Positions 30,507-37,723 of a DNA stretch of 39,633 nt are shown here, in pieces. Position numbers and translations under genes: made by a program. Under the pieces are notes generated by a model, which did not search any database, had not been told where the DNA came from, and saw nothing but the letters and a program-made list of their open reading frames with translations. Every line of letters starts with the position of its first letter. Within the stretch, counting starts at the first letter, position 1. Source of the stretch: Steroidobacteraceae bacterium (GTDB lineage: Bacteria > Chloroflexota > Limnocylindria > QHBO01). Where the stretch lies: the NCBI GenBank assembly GCA_025935615.1, contig JAICUY010000008.1, positions 1-39,633 of the forward strand, in the 5' to 3' direction.

Positions 30507-31160
30507 ATGCTCGCGGTCATCGTTGCCGCAGGCGACCCGGCGGCGAGCGATACGCGCTGGTTGACCGATGCCGATCTCGTCATCGCCGCCGATTCCGGTG
30601 CGTGCTGGCTCGAGGAGGTCGGCATCACGCCGCATCTGCTGGTGGGAGACCTCGACTCGGTGGACGAGGGGCTCGTCGAGCGCTACACGGCAGCCGGGGT
30701 GGAGATCGAGCGCCATCCGGCGGCCAAGGACGAGTCCGACGCCGAGCTGGCCCTCCAGCGGGCGGTGGCGTCAGGCGCCGACCGAATCGTGATCCTTGGC
30801 GCCCTCGACGGGGAGCGGCTCGACCACGAGCTGGCCAACCTGCTGCTCCTTGCCGACCCGGCGTGGCGCGGGCGCGACCTGCGCATCGTGCGCGGCACGA
30901 CCACGGTGCGCGCCCTGCATTCCGGTGAGTCGCTGGAGCTGGAGGGAGCACCGGGCGACATCGTCACCTTGCTGTCCGTGGCCGGCGATGCGCAGGGCGT
31001 GTCGACCGACGGCCTGCGCTACCCGCTCAGCGATGAGGAGCTCCGTTTCGGCCGGTCCCGCGGCCTGTCCAACGTGGTGGAGCGGGCCGGTGCATCGGTC
31101 TGGCTGAAGAGCGGAACGCTGCTGGTCATCGAGCACCGGCAGCAGGGAGAAGGATCATGA
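30507..31160 (+). CDS. thiN: Thiamine pyrophosphokinase
   Basis: 217-aa enzyme that transfers pyrophosphate from ATP to thiamine, making TPP directly. Motifs: AADSGACWLEEVGITPHLLVGDLDS, the KDESDAELALQRAV segment, GALDGERLDHELANLLLL and a C-terminal thiamine-binding half with STDGLRYPLSDEELRFGRSRGLSNVV. The ATG at 30507 follows GGGAGG (30497-30502), which is under the TPP riboswitch. Its stop overlaps the ykoE start (ATGA). The product closes the feedback loop: it makes the riboswitch ligand from thiamine imported by the transporter encoded downstream. Confidence 0.94.
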   Translation: MLAVIVAAGDPAASDTRWLTDADLVIAADSGACWLEEVGITPHLLVGDLDSVDEGLVERYTAAGVEIERHPAAKDESDAELALQRAVASGADRIVILGALDGERLDHELANLLLLADPAWRGRDLRIVRGTTTVRALHSGESLELEGAPGDIVTLLSVAGDAQGVSTDGLRYPLSDEELRFGRSRGLSNVVERAGASVWLKSGTLLVIEHRQQGEGS

Positions 31161-31750
31161 ACCAGGCACAGGCGCCGGCCGGCTGGCGCACCGTCGACAT
31201 CGTGGTGGCGGCGGTGATCGCCGTCGCCTTCGGCATCGTCTTCTGGGCATGGGGCGCGTTCGTGTGGACCGCCACCGGGCCGTTGTTCACCGCCGCGCCG
31301 CCGGCCCAGTACGTTCTCTCCGGCGTGTGGCTGATGCCCGCCGTGCTGGGCGGCCTCGTCATCCGCAAGCCTGGGGCGGCGCTCTTCAGCGAGCTGGTGG
31401 CGGCCGCCATCTCGGCCTTCATCGGCTCGCAGTGGGGGCTCGACGCGATCCTCTCCGGCGTGGTGCAGGGCGCCGGCGCCGAGCTGGTCTTCGCCTTCAC
31501 GCTCTATCGAGCCTGGGGACTGCCGGTCGCGCTGCTGGCCTCGGTCGGTGCCGGGGTCGGCGAGTGGCTGCACGACATGCCGGTCTACTACGCCGGCACC
31601 GCCTTCGAGGTGCAGCTCGTCTATGGCGCCGCCATGATCGTCAGCGCCCTATTGATCGCGGGCCTCGGCTCGTGGCTGCTGACCCGGGCCCTGGCCGACA
31701 CCGGCGTCCTGGCGCCGTTCGCGTCCGGTCGGTCGCAGCGCACTGTGTGA
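31157..31750 (+). CDS. ykoE: YkoE-type ECF transporter substrate-binding subunit
   Basis: 197-aa integral membrane S-component with about six helices, starting TVDIVVAAVIAVAFGIVFWAWGA. Family features are the YVLSGVWLMPAVLGGLVIRKPGAALFSELVAA stretch, FIGSQWGL and VQGAGAELVFAFTLYR. YkoE relatives bind thiamine or its pyrimidine (HMP). It is coupled to thiN by ATGA and followed by ATPase and T-subunits, so transport of a thiamine-related compound under TPP control is well supported by context. Which exact substrate is inference. Confidence 0.9.
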   Translation: MNQAQAPAGWRTVDIVVAAVIAVAFGIVFWAWGAFVWTATGPLFTAAPPAQYVLSGVWLMPAVLGGLVIRKPGAALFSELVAAAISAFIGSQWGLDAILSGVVQGAGAELVFAFTLYRAWGLPVALLASVGAGVGEWLHDMPVYYAGTAFEVQLVYGAAMIVSALLIAGLGSWLLTRALADTGVLAPFASGRSQRTV

Positions 31751-31774
31751 GCCGCCGCGGCCGTTTCGGTCTGC

Positions 31775-31780
31775 TTTGAT
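31775..31780 (+). promoter_or_regulatory. Internal -10-like box before ykoD
   Basis: TTTGAT with GGACCG before ATG 31787 (6 nt). It could give a second, leaderless transcript for ykoDC that escapes the riboswitch. The box is weaker than most. Confidence 0.3.
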
Positions 31781-31786
31781 GGACCG

Positions 31787-33280
31787 ATGAGGTCGCCGGC
31801 GACGATCGAGGCGCGCGGCTGGGGCTGGCGTCACGCCGGCCGCCGCGAGTGGGCGGTCCGCGGTCTCGACCTGCGGATCGAAGCCGGCGAGCGCGTACTG
31901 CTGCTCGGGCCGTCGGGCGCCGGAAAGTCGACGCTGCTGGCCGGGCTGGCCGGACTGCTCGACCCTTCGGGCGGCGGCGAGTCGGCGGGGGAGCTCCTGG
32001 TCGACGGTCTGTCGCCATCGGCGGCGCGCGATCGGGTCGGTATCCTGTTCCAGGATCCCGAGACGCAGATCGTGATGGCCCGCGCCGGGCACGACGTGGC
32101 CTTCGGCCTCGAGAACCGATGCCTCCCGGCGGGCGACATTCCTGCTCGCGTCGCTGCGGCCCTCGAGGCGGTGGAGTTCCCGTATGGCGCGGAACGGCCG
32201 ACGGCGGCGCTGTCCGGTGGCGAGAAACAGCGGCTGGCGCTGGCCGGGACGCTGGCCCTCGCGCCGTCGCTGCTGCTGCTCGATGAGCCGACCGCCAACC
32301 TCGATCCCGACGCGGCGCGCGAGGTGCGCTCGGTGGTGGCGCGAGCCGTCGACCGGCTGGGAGCGACGCTGGTGATGGTCGAGCACCGCGTCGAAGCGGC
32401 GGTGCCCCTCGTCGAGCGGGTCGTGGTGATCGAGTCGGGTGGCGTGGTCGCCGACGGCCGGCCGGCCGAGGTGTTCGCCGAGCACGGGGATCGGCTCGCC
32501 GAGGCCGGCGTCTGGATCCCCGACCTGCCGCTTCCGCTGCCGCCGTTGCGGGCGCGTCCCGCTCCGCAGACGCTGCTGCTGGCCGAGCAGGTTTCGTTCA
32601 CCTATCCGGGCGGATCGCAGCCGGCGCTGAGCGGAGTCGACGTCGGGGTGCGCTCGTCCGAGGCGCTGGCCATCCTCGGCCCCAACGGCAGCGGCAAGTC
32701 GACGCTGCTGCTGCTGCTGGCGGGACTGCTGCGCCCGGGAAGCGGCGCGGTGGTTTCGGGCGAGGCGCTGCTATCAGGGCACGGCGGCGAGCCGATCTGG
32801 CGCTGGCCGGCGAGCCGGCTGGTCGAGGCGATTGGAACCGTCTTCCAGGATCCGGAGCACCAGTTCCTGACCGGCAGCGTCCGCCAGGAGCTCATCCTCG
32901 GCCCGCTGCGCGCCGGTGTGGCACGGCCGGTCGCCGAACGGCGCGCTGACGAGCTGCTCGAGCGCCTGCGCCTCGCTGCGCTCGCCGCCGCGAACCCGTT
33001 CACGCTGTCGGGCGGCGAGAAGCGGCGGCTATCGGTGGCCACGGCGCTCGCCACCGCGCCGTCCATCCTGCTCCTCGATGAGCCGACGTTCGGGCAGGAC
33101 CGGCGGACGTGGATCGAGCTGCTCCTGCTGCTGGCCGCGCTGCGCGACTCGGGTCGCGCCGTCGCGTTCGTGACGCACGACCTCGACTTCGCGTCGGCGC
33201 TGGCCGACGCCAGCCTTCAGCTCATCAACGGCCACGCAGCGCCCAGGACCGATGCGGCTCTTCACCCCGCTCGTTCCTGA
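31787..33280 (+). CDS. ykoD: ECF transporter fused double ATPase (YkoD-like)
   Basis: 497 aa containing two complete ABC ATPase domains (EcfA and EcfA' fused), each energising the thiamine/HMP transporter. First half: Walker A GPSGAGKSTLLAG, Q loop LFQDPETQI, signature LSGGEKQRLALAG, Walker B LLLLDEPTANLDP. Second half: GPNGSGKSTLLLL, FQDPEHQFLTGSV, LSGGEKRRLSVA, ILLLDEPTFGQD. The QDPE Q loops are typical of ECF ATPases. The ATG is set in GACCGATG, 36 bp after ykoE. It overlaps ykoC by 29 bp. Confidence 0.94.
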   Translation: MRSPATIEARGWGWRHAGRREWAVRGLDLRIEAGERVLLLGPSGAGKSTLLAGLAGLLDPSGGGESAGELLVDGLSPSAARDRVGILFQDPETQIVMARAGHDVAFGLENRCLPAGDIPARVAAALEAVEFPYGAERPTAALSGGEKQRLALAGTLALAPSLLLLDEPTANLDPDAAREVRSVVARAVDRLGATLVMVEHRVEAAVPLVERVVVIESGGVVADGRPAEVFAEHGDRLAEAGVWIPDLPLPLPPLRARPAPQTLLLAEQVSFTYPGGSQPALSGVDVGVRSSEALAILGPNGSGKSTLLLLLAGLLRPGSGAVVSGEALLSGHGGEPIWRWPASRLVEAIGTVFQDPEHQFLTGSVRQELILGPLRAGVARPVAERRADELLERLRLAALAAANPFTLSGGEKRRLSVATALATAPSILLLDEPTFGQDRRTWIELLLLLAALRDSGRAVAFVTHDLDFASALADASLQLINGHAAPRTDAALHPARS

Positions 33281-34055
33281 CCCCGCCGCGCCCCTGGCGC
33301 GTGCCAACCCGGTCGCCAAGCTCGGCGCGGCGGCGGTGCTGATGCTGACCTGCTTCGTCGCGGCGGACCTGCTGACGCCCGCGCTGATCCTCGGCGTGGA
33401 GCTGGTGGTCATTCCCCTCACCGGCCTCTCCCCGGGGTCGCTGCTGCGTCGCGGCTGGCTGCTGCTCGTCGCCGCTGCGGGGATCGGCCTCGCCAACGCG
33501 TTGTTTCCGGCCGAGTCGTCGGGGACGGTGCTGCTCGCCGCGGGCCCGATCCGCCTCACCAGCTCGAGCCTGCTGGTCGGCCTCGCCCTGGGCGTGCGGC
33601 TGCTCGGGATCGCCTTCGTCGGCGTGCTGGCGCTGGCCACCACCGATCCGGCCGATCTCGCCGAGTCCCTGGCGCAGCAGCTCCGCTTCCCGCCACGCTT
33701 CGCAATCGGGGCGCTGGCGGCGGTGCGGCTGCTGCCCTTGCTCGCCGAGGAATGGCAGACGCTGTCGCTGGCCCGCCGCGCGCGCGGTGTGGAGTCCGGC
33801 GGCTCGCCCGTCGCCGCCGTGCGGCTGTTCGCGGGGAAGCTGCTTGCTCTGCTGGTGGCGGGCATTCGCCGCGGGACGCGGCTGGCGCAGGCGATGGACG
33901 CGCGTGGCTTCGGCGCGCTCGACTGCCGGACGTGGGCACGACCACAGCACATGGCAGCCGGCGACTGGTGGCTCCTGGTCGGCGCGACGCTCATCGCCGG
34001 AGCGGCGACGGCTGCCAGCGTGGCGATCGGCAGCTGGCGCTTCCTGTTCGGCTGA
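33252..34055 (+). CDS. ykoC: ECF transporter transmembrane subunit (YkoC-like)
   Basis: 267-aa EcfT protein with about five to six helices (VAKLGAAAVLMLTCFVAADLL, LLLVAAAGIGLANAL, LLGIAFVGVLALATT and others). The two coupling motifs that contact the ATPases are visible as LARRARGVES and AQAMDARGFGA. It completes the thiN-ykoE-ykoD-ykoC unit. The start at ATG 33252 lies within ykoD and within a GACCGATGC copy. The C-terminal helix WWLLVGATLIAGAATAASVAI is followed by a convergent oxidoreductase gene 7 bp away. Confidence 0.92.
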   Translation: MRLFTPLVPDPAAPLARANPVAKLGAAAVLMLTCFVAADLLTPALILGVELVVIPLTGLSPGSLLRRGWLLLVAAAGIGLANALFPAESSGTVLLAAGPIRLTSSSLLVGLALGVRLLGIAFVGVLALATTDPADLAESLAQQLRFPPRFAIGALAAVRLLPLLAEEWQTLSLARRARGVESGGSPVAAVRLFAGKLLALLVAGIRRGTRLAQAMDARGFGALDCRTWARPQHMAAGDWWLLVGATLIAGAATAASVAIGSWRFLFG

Positions 34056-34062
34056 CGGCTCG

Positions 34063-35355
34063 TCAGGCGTGGGACTCGAAGGGTTCGAGCCACGTCGGTT
34101 GATGGACGACGCCGGCGTATCGGGCCGGATCAAACGGCTCCAGCGGAAGCGTCCGTGAGCTGCCGCTGGTGATGAGCTCGGAAAGCAGCAGCCCCATGAC
34201 CGGGGCATAGGGCAGGCCGTGGCCGGTGAAGCCGCAGGCGAGATAGCCGCCGGGCATCGGTCGGCCATCCTCATCGGGCAGCGCGCCGACCATGGGGACC
34301 TCGAGCGAGGCGAAGTCGAGCAGGCCGGCCCAGGCGCGGACCACGCGCACGTCGCGCAAGGCTGGGTGCAATCGGATCAGCAGCCCGGCCAGCATGGGCG
34401 GCAGGCTCGGCCGCACCCGCATCGAGTACGAGCCGATTCCCATCCCTTCATCCGCCACCGCATAGCCGCCGATGAGCACCTCGCCGGTCCGCATCTGGCG
34501 CCAGTACTCGTTGCACGAGTTGGTCTCGATGCCCGGGTCGAACAGCGGCGGCACCTGCTCGGTGACCAGGACGTGCTCGCGGATGGGCGTCAGATTGGCG
34601 CCGACCCAGTCGACCAGGGCGGGTGTCCAGGCATTGGTGGCGAGGAGGACCGCATCGGTCTCCACGGTGCCGGCGGAGGTGGCAACACCGGTGACGCGGC
34701 CGCCAGCGGTGACGAGGCGCTCCACGCGAACGCCGGTGACCACGCGCGCACCGGACCGTGTCGCGGCATCGAGCAGGCCGTAGACCAGCCGGAAGGGATT
34801 GAGCTTTCCGTCGCGGGCCGTCCACTTGGCGGCCAGCACGCCGGACGTGTCGAGCGCCGCGCAGCGATCGCGTAGCTCGTCACGATCGATGATCCTGGCG
34901 TCCAGTCCCTCCGCGTTCTGGGCGGCGGCCATTGCCTTGCCGCGTGCCAGCTCTCCCTCGGTCATCAGCAGGTCGAGCGAGCCGCTCCGGTCCCACTCGA
35001 TCCCGCCGGGGAGCGTCGCGTCGAGCTCCTCGAGCAGGTCGAGCGAGCGGCAGGTGTAGTCGAGGATCGACCGCGCGCCGGCTTCATGGACCAGCGCCGT
35101 GACGCGCGGAAAGTGCCCGCCGAGCCCGGCGAGGGCCATCCCTGCCAGCCGGCCGCTGGCGCCCGACGCGGGCGCGTTGGCCTCGATCACCAGCGGCCGC
35201 AGTCCGGCCAGCGCCAGGCGGTACGCGGCCGAGGCACCGAGCATGCCGGCACCCACCACCACCACGTCGGCGTGGCGCGGCAGCTCGGCAGCCGGGTTCG
35301 GCGTGAAGGCCACGGGCTCCGGTGGCGGCCGGAACTGCGGCGTGTCGAGCGGCAT
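34063..35355 (-). CDS. FAD-dependent amine/amino-acid oxidoreductase (DAO family)
   Basis: 430 aa. The Rossmann FAD motif VVVVGAGMLGASAAYRLALAGLRPLVIEANAPASGASGR lies near residue 34, and the DAO family substrate-domain patterns LLATNAWTPALVDWVG, NLTPIREHVLVTEQ and the C-terminal YLACGFTGHGLPYAPVMGLLLSELI are present. Relatives oxidise D-amino acids, glycine, sarcosine or other secondary amines. The substrate here is not determined. Start ATG 35355 (MPLDTPQFRPPPEPV) with TACACT 6 nt upstream is preferred to the track start at 35379. It is divergent from the hydrolase gene with 22 bp between start codons. Confidence 0.88.
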   Translation of the reverse strand: MPLDTPQFRPPPEPVAFTPNPAAELPRHADVVVVGAGMLGASAAYRLALAGLRPLVIEANAPASGASGRLAGMALAGLGGHFPRVTALVHEAGARSILDYTCRSLDLLEELDATLPGGIEWDRSGSLDLLMTEGELARGKAMAAAQNAEGLDARIIDRDELRDRCAALDTSGVLAAKWTARDGKLNPFRLVYGLLDAATRSGARVVTGVRVERLVTAGGRVTGVATSAGTVETDAVLLATNAWTPALVDWVGANLTPIREHVLVTEQVPPLFDPGIETNSCNEYWRQMRTGEVLIGGYAVADEGMGIGSYSMRVRPSLPPMLAGLLIRLHPALRDVRVVRAWAGLLDFASLEVPMVGALPDEDGRPMPGGYLACGFTGHGLPYAPVMGLLLSELITSGSSRTLPLEPFDPARYAGVVHQPTWLEPFESHA

Positions 35356-35361
35356 CGGGCG

Positions 35362-35371
35362 AGTGTACGCT
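35362..35371. promoter_or_regulatory. Overlapping divergent -10 boxes, both leaderless
   Basis: On the minus strand TACACT (35362-35367) ends 6 nt before the oxidoreductase ATG; on the plus strand TACGCT (35366-35371) ends 6 nt before the hydrolase ATG. The two boxes share the central TA, and only 22 bp separate the start codons. Polymerase cannot serve both at once, so the genes may be expressed in a mutually exclusive way. Confidence 0.5.
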
Positions 35372-35377
35372 CGGGAC

Positions 35378-36358
35378 ATGCCCCGCTCCGAGGAGGTCAG
35401 ATTCCGTGCCGGCGAGGTGGAGCTGGCAGGGACGCTGACCCTGCCGGACGCTCCTCCGCCCGACGGCCGGCGCGGCCGCTACCCGAACGTGCTGCTGCTC
35501 GCCAGCTGGCTGCCGCGCGATCGGGACGGCGCCTGGGACCGCATCGGTCATCCGAGCTGGTTCGCCCATGGGCCCACCGGTGTTGACGAAGACCGCCTGC
35601 TGGCTCGCCTGGCCGATGCGCTCAGCGCGCACGGCGTCGCCAGCCTGCGCTACGACAAGCGTGGCTGTGGCGCCTCCGGCGGCGACTGGACCGATGCGGA
35701 CCTGTTCACCCTGATCGACGACGCGCGCGACGCGCTCGGCTGGCTGCGTTCGCGGCCGGACCTCGACCTGCGACGGGCGGGGTTGCTCGGGCACGGCGAG
35801 GGAGCGGGACTGGCGCTCAGCGTAGCGATCCCCGATCCGGCAATCGGTGCGCTGACCCTGGTCGGTGCCTCCGCCCGCTCGATGCGCGACACGCTGCGCC
35901 GCGGCGTCGCCGAGCGCTCGAGGACGGGGCAGGACCGAGACCACCCGCTCATCGTTGCGTTCGACCGTTTGGCCGAGGAGCTCATCGAGCGCGCCGACCG
36001 CGGCGAGGCACGCATGGCGTTGCCCCTGCCCGGCGGGCAAGGCCCGATGCTGCGCCTCGCGTTATGGGAGCAGGCGTTTCGCACGCCGCCGCTCGCGCTG
36101 GCGACCATGCTGCATCGGTCGGTGAGCCTGGTCCACGGGCTCCGCGACGCCTGGGCGGATCCTGCGGAGAGCCGGCTGCTTGCCGACGTCCTGCGCCGAG
36201 GAGGGAATGAGCCGGCGCTGCGGGTCGTGGACGGGACCGGGCATGAGCTGGCCGAGGCACCGGACGATCTCACCGACGACATTGCCGCGGACCTCGCCGC
36301 GCGGCTCCTGCCACGCGAGCTGCCGCCTGTCCTGCTCGCGCTCCAGGATGCGCCGTGA
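35378..36358 (+). CDS. Alpha/beta hydrolase homologue lacking the nucleophile
   Basis: 326 aa with the alpha/beta hydrolase pattern: ASWLPRDRDG (early strand and oxyanion area), VASLRYDKRGCGASGGDWTDADL, the elbow LLGHGEGAGLALSVAI, an aspartate region VSLVHGLRDAWADPAES, and a final GTGHELAE for the catalytic histidine. In active relatives the elbow reads GHSxG; here it is G-H-G-E-G, so the serine is a glycine (GGC), one base from AGC. The rest of the triad looks normal. It is probably a binding or regulatory homologue. Start ATG 35378 with TACGCT 6 nt before it; the longer ORF in the track is false. Confidence 0.8.
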   Translation: MPRSEEVRFRAGEVELAGTLTLPDAPPPDGRRGRYPNVLLLASWLPRDRDGAWDRIGHPSWFAHGPTGVDEDRLLARLADALSAHGVASLRYDKRGCGASGGDWTDADLFTLIDDARDALGWLRSRPDLDLRRAGLLGHGEGAGLALSVAIPDPAIGALTLVGASARSMRDTLRRGVAERSRTGQDRDHPLIVAFDRLAEELIERADRGEARMALPLPGGQGPMLRLALWEQAFRTPPLALATMLHRSVSLVHGLRDAWADPAESRLLADVLRRGGNEPALRVVDGTGHELAEAPDDLTDDIAADLAARLLPRELPPVLLALQDAP

Positions 36359-36378
36359 TCAGTCTCGCCTCGCGGCAG

Positions 36379-36574
36379 TGACAGATTCCGCTCACGGCGG
36401 AGTTAGGCCACCGAAGGTCCGCGATAGGCAGCCACGCGGAGCGCGCGCACGCGCGCATCGGTCCAGCAGGCCGCAATATTTGGCGCTTGACGCTGCGTAA
36501 CTCCTGCGTGCCGGGAATCTGTCAACGAACCGGGTCGACGGCGCCCATAACCCCCGCTTGGCAGGAATCTGTCA
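36379..36574. repeat. Three-copy intergenic repeat with GGAATCTGTCA core
   Basis: The core GGAATCTGTCA occurs at 36514-36524 and 36564-36574 as direct copies 50 bp apart, and inverted at 36379-36389. Similarity extends: each is preceded by TAACTCC/TAACCCC-GC-type sequence and the two direct copies are followed by ACGA-CCGGG-CGA. A further GCATCGGTC copy (36455) lies between. No ORF fits the 268-bp gap. The sequence is less GC-rich than its flanks. It could be a dispersed repeat, an operator array for bcp or a small structured RNA. Confidence 0.75.
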
Positions 36575-36613
36575 ACGACCCGGGCCGATGCGCCACCAGC
36601 CGCGTAACCCGGC

Positions 36614-36619
36614 TAGGAT
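36614..36619 (+). promoter_or_regulatory. -10 box of bcp
   Basis: TAGGAT lies 7 nt before ATG 36627, supporting that start and a leaderless mRNA. The repeat copies end 40 bp upstream, close to where a -35 box or operator would lie. Confidence 0.55.
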
Positions 36620-36626
36620 GGATGGC

Positions 36627-37112
36627 ATGACCCAGCAGGCACAGGAGACGCGGCGACTCGAGGCGGGCCAGCCCGCACCGCAGTGGCAGATGGCCGCCGA
36701 CGACGGTTCCAGCATGAGCAGCGCCGATCTCGCCGGCGAGCGCTACGTCCTCTACTTCTATCCCAAGGACGACACCCCCGGGTGCACCAAGCAGGCGTGC
36801 GGCATCCGCGACAACATCGGTCGCGTGACCGCCACCGGCGTCAAGCTCTTCGGCGTGTCGCCGGACAGCGTCAGGAGCCACGTCAAGTTCCGGGACAAGT
36901 ACGCGTTGCCCTATCCGCTGCTCTCCGATGACGGCCATCGCGTGGCCGAGGCGTTCGGGGTCTGGATCCTGAAGCAGTTCGCCGGCCGGAGCTATTACGG
37001 CAATGAGCGCAGCACCTTCGTCATCGGTCCCGACGGCGTCATCGAGCACGTGCTGCCCAAGGTCAAGCCGGATGAGCACGTCGACCAGCTGCTCGAGGTC
37101 CTCGCGGCATGA
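36627..37112 (+). CDS. bcp: Thiol peroxidase, Bcp/PrxQ type
   Basis: 161-aa peroxiredoxin reducing hydroperoxides with thioredoxin as electron donor. Peroxidatic C53 and resolving C58 lie in DTPGCTKQACGIRD, five residues apart as in the PrxQ/Bcp subclass. The opening VLYFYPKDD and later PYPLLSDDGHRVAEAFGVW, RSTFVIGPDGVI are standard. The start at 36627 (MTQQAQETRRLEAG) is favoured over the track start by the -10 box. Its TGA overlaps the ATG of a tiny membrane protein gene (ATGA). Confidence 0.95.
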   Translation: MTQQAQETRRLEAGQPAPQWQMAADDGSSMSSADLAGERYVLYFYPKDDTPGCTKQACGIRDNIGRVTATGVKLFGVSPDSVRSHVKFRDKYALPYPLLSDDGHRVAEAFGVWILKQFAGRSYYGNERSTFVIGPDGVIEHVLPKVKPDEHVDQLLEVLAA

Positions 37113-37222
37113 GCGATAACGAGCGCCAGACCACGCTCCTGGTCTCGATCGGTGTCGCCGTGCTCGGCGTGCTGCTGGTCGCGGGCGTGCTCGGCCTGAT
37201 GACCCTCCTGGCGCCGGTTTGA
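37109..37222 (+). CDS. 37-aa single-helix membrane peptide
   Basis: An ORF too short for the track: MSDNERQTT, then one hydrophobic helix LLVSIGVAVLGVLLVAGVLG to the end (MTLLAPV). Its ATG overlaps the bcp stop, so it is translationally coupled to the peroxidase. A membrane helix directly after a short polar head is unlikely by chance in this position. No family is recognised. It could localise or regulate Bcp, or be unrelated. Confidence 0.6.
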   Translation: MSDNERQTTLLVSIGVAVLGVLLVAGVLGLMTLLAPV

Positions 37223-37226
37223 GCTC

Positions 37227-37367
37227 ATGCTCTGGATCGTGCTCGCCATCGTGCTGGTCGCGTGGCTGGCCGGGCTGCTGCTCAGCATCGGCCCCATCGT
37301 CAACCTGCTGCTGGTGATCGCCGCGATCCTGCTGGTGGTGCAGGTTCTCAACGAGCGCGCCGCCTGA
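37227..37367 (+). CDS. Lmo0937-family small membrane protein, copy 1
   Basis: 46 aa starting MLWIVLAIVLVAWLAGLLLS, with two hydrophobic helices (the second NLLLVIAAILLVVQVL) and a short polar tail. This matches the shape of the Lmo0937/DUF5670 family of short membrane proteins of unknown role, often linked to stress. It lies 4 bp after the 37-aa gene. A related copy follows 82 bp downstream. Confidence 0.7.
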   Translation: MLWIVLAIVLVAWLAGLLLSIGPIVNLLLVIAAILLVVQVLNERAA

Positions 37368-37449
37368 GCAGCCGAACGACAGCGCCTACTCGCCGAGTTG
37401 GCATGCGGCGTGCGTCTACCGGACCATTCGGAAAGGAGGCTCGAACGGC

Positions 37450-37596
37450 ATGCTCTGGACGATCATCGTCATTCTCCTCGTTCTGTGGCTGCTGGGCCTG
37501 ATCACCAACATCGTGGGTCCGCTGATCTGGATCGTGCTGGTGGTCGCGGCGATCGTGCTGATCTACCAGCTGCTTACCGGCCGCCGCGCGGTCTAG
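37450..37596 (+). CDS. Lmo0937-family small membrane protein, copy 2
   Basis: 48 aa starting MLWTIIVILLVLWLLGLITN, with a second helix IWIVLVVAAIVLIYQLL and a basic tail TGRRAV. It shares the MLW start and the two-helix layout with the copy upstream, so the two are paralogues by local duplication or old divergence. The start at 37450 follows an AAAGGAGG ribosome site about 10 nt upstream. Promoter not certain; TTGGCA at 37398 is a possible -35 element. Confidence 0.75.
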   Translation: MLWTIIVILLVLWLLGLITNIVGPLIWIVLVVAAIVLIYQLLTGRRAV

Positions 37597-37634
37597 CCGA
37601 GGCGCTCCAAAGGGGGGAGCACCACATCTGCGCC

Positions 37635-37670
37635 GCTCGGCCTCAACGGCACCATCCGTCGAGGCCGAGC
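37635..37670. terminator. Strong hairpin after the small membrane genes
   Basis: GCTCGGCCTC (37635-37644) pairs perfectly with GAGGCCGAGC (37661-37670). An inner ACGG/CCGT helix extends it, leaving a 6-nt loop. It lies 38 bp after copy 2 and ahead of the nuclease promoter. It has no T-tract, so it may be a Rho-independent-like insulator or a non-canonical terminator. Confidence 0.55.
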
Positions 37671-37681
37671 GCGTTCGTGTG

Positions 37682-37698
37682 TGACAGTCGAGCTGTCA
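37682..37698. promoter_or_regulatory. Palindromic operator candidate before the sbcD-like gene
   Basis: TGACAG-TCGAG-CTGTCA is a perfect 6-bp inverted repeat ending 11 bp before the TACCCT -10 box, so it covers the -35 region. This placement is typical of a repressor site. The bound regulator is unknown. Confidence 0.5.
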
Positions 37699-37709
37699 TC
37701 GGCATCGGC

Positions 37710-37715
37710 TACCCT
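37710..37715 (+). promoter_or_regulatory. -10 box of the nuclease operon
   Basis: TACCCT ends 8 nt before the GTG at 37724 and supports that codon over TTG 37715, which overlaps the box. Confidence 0.5.
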
Positions 37716-37723
37716 TGGCCGCG

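Noticed and set aside
91-37690. Shared 11-mer TGTGACAGTCG near 91 and 37680
   Set aside because: A single shared 11-mer in 40 kb is expected by chance, and the first copy lacks the palindromic partner.
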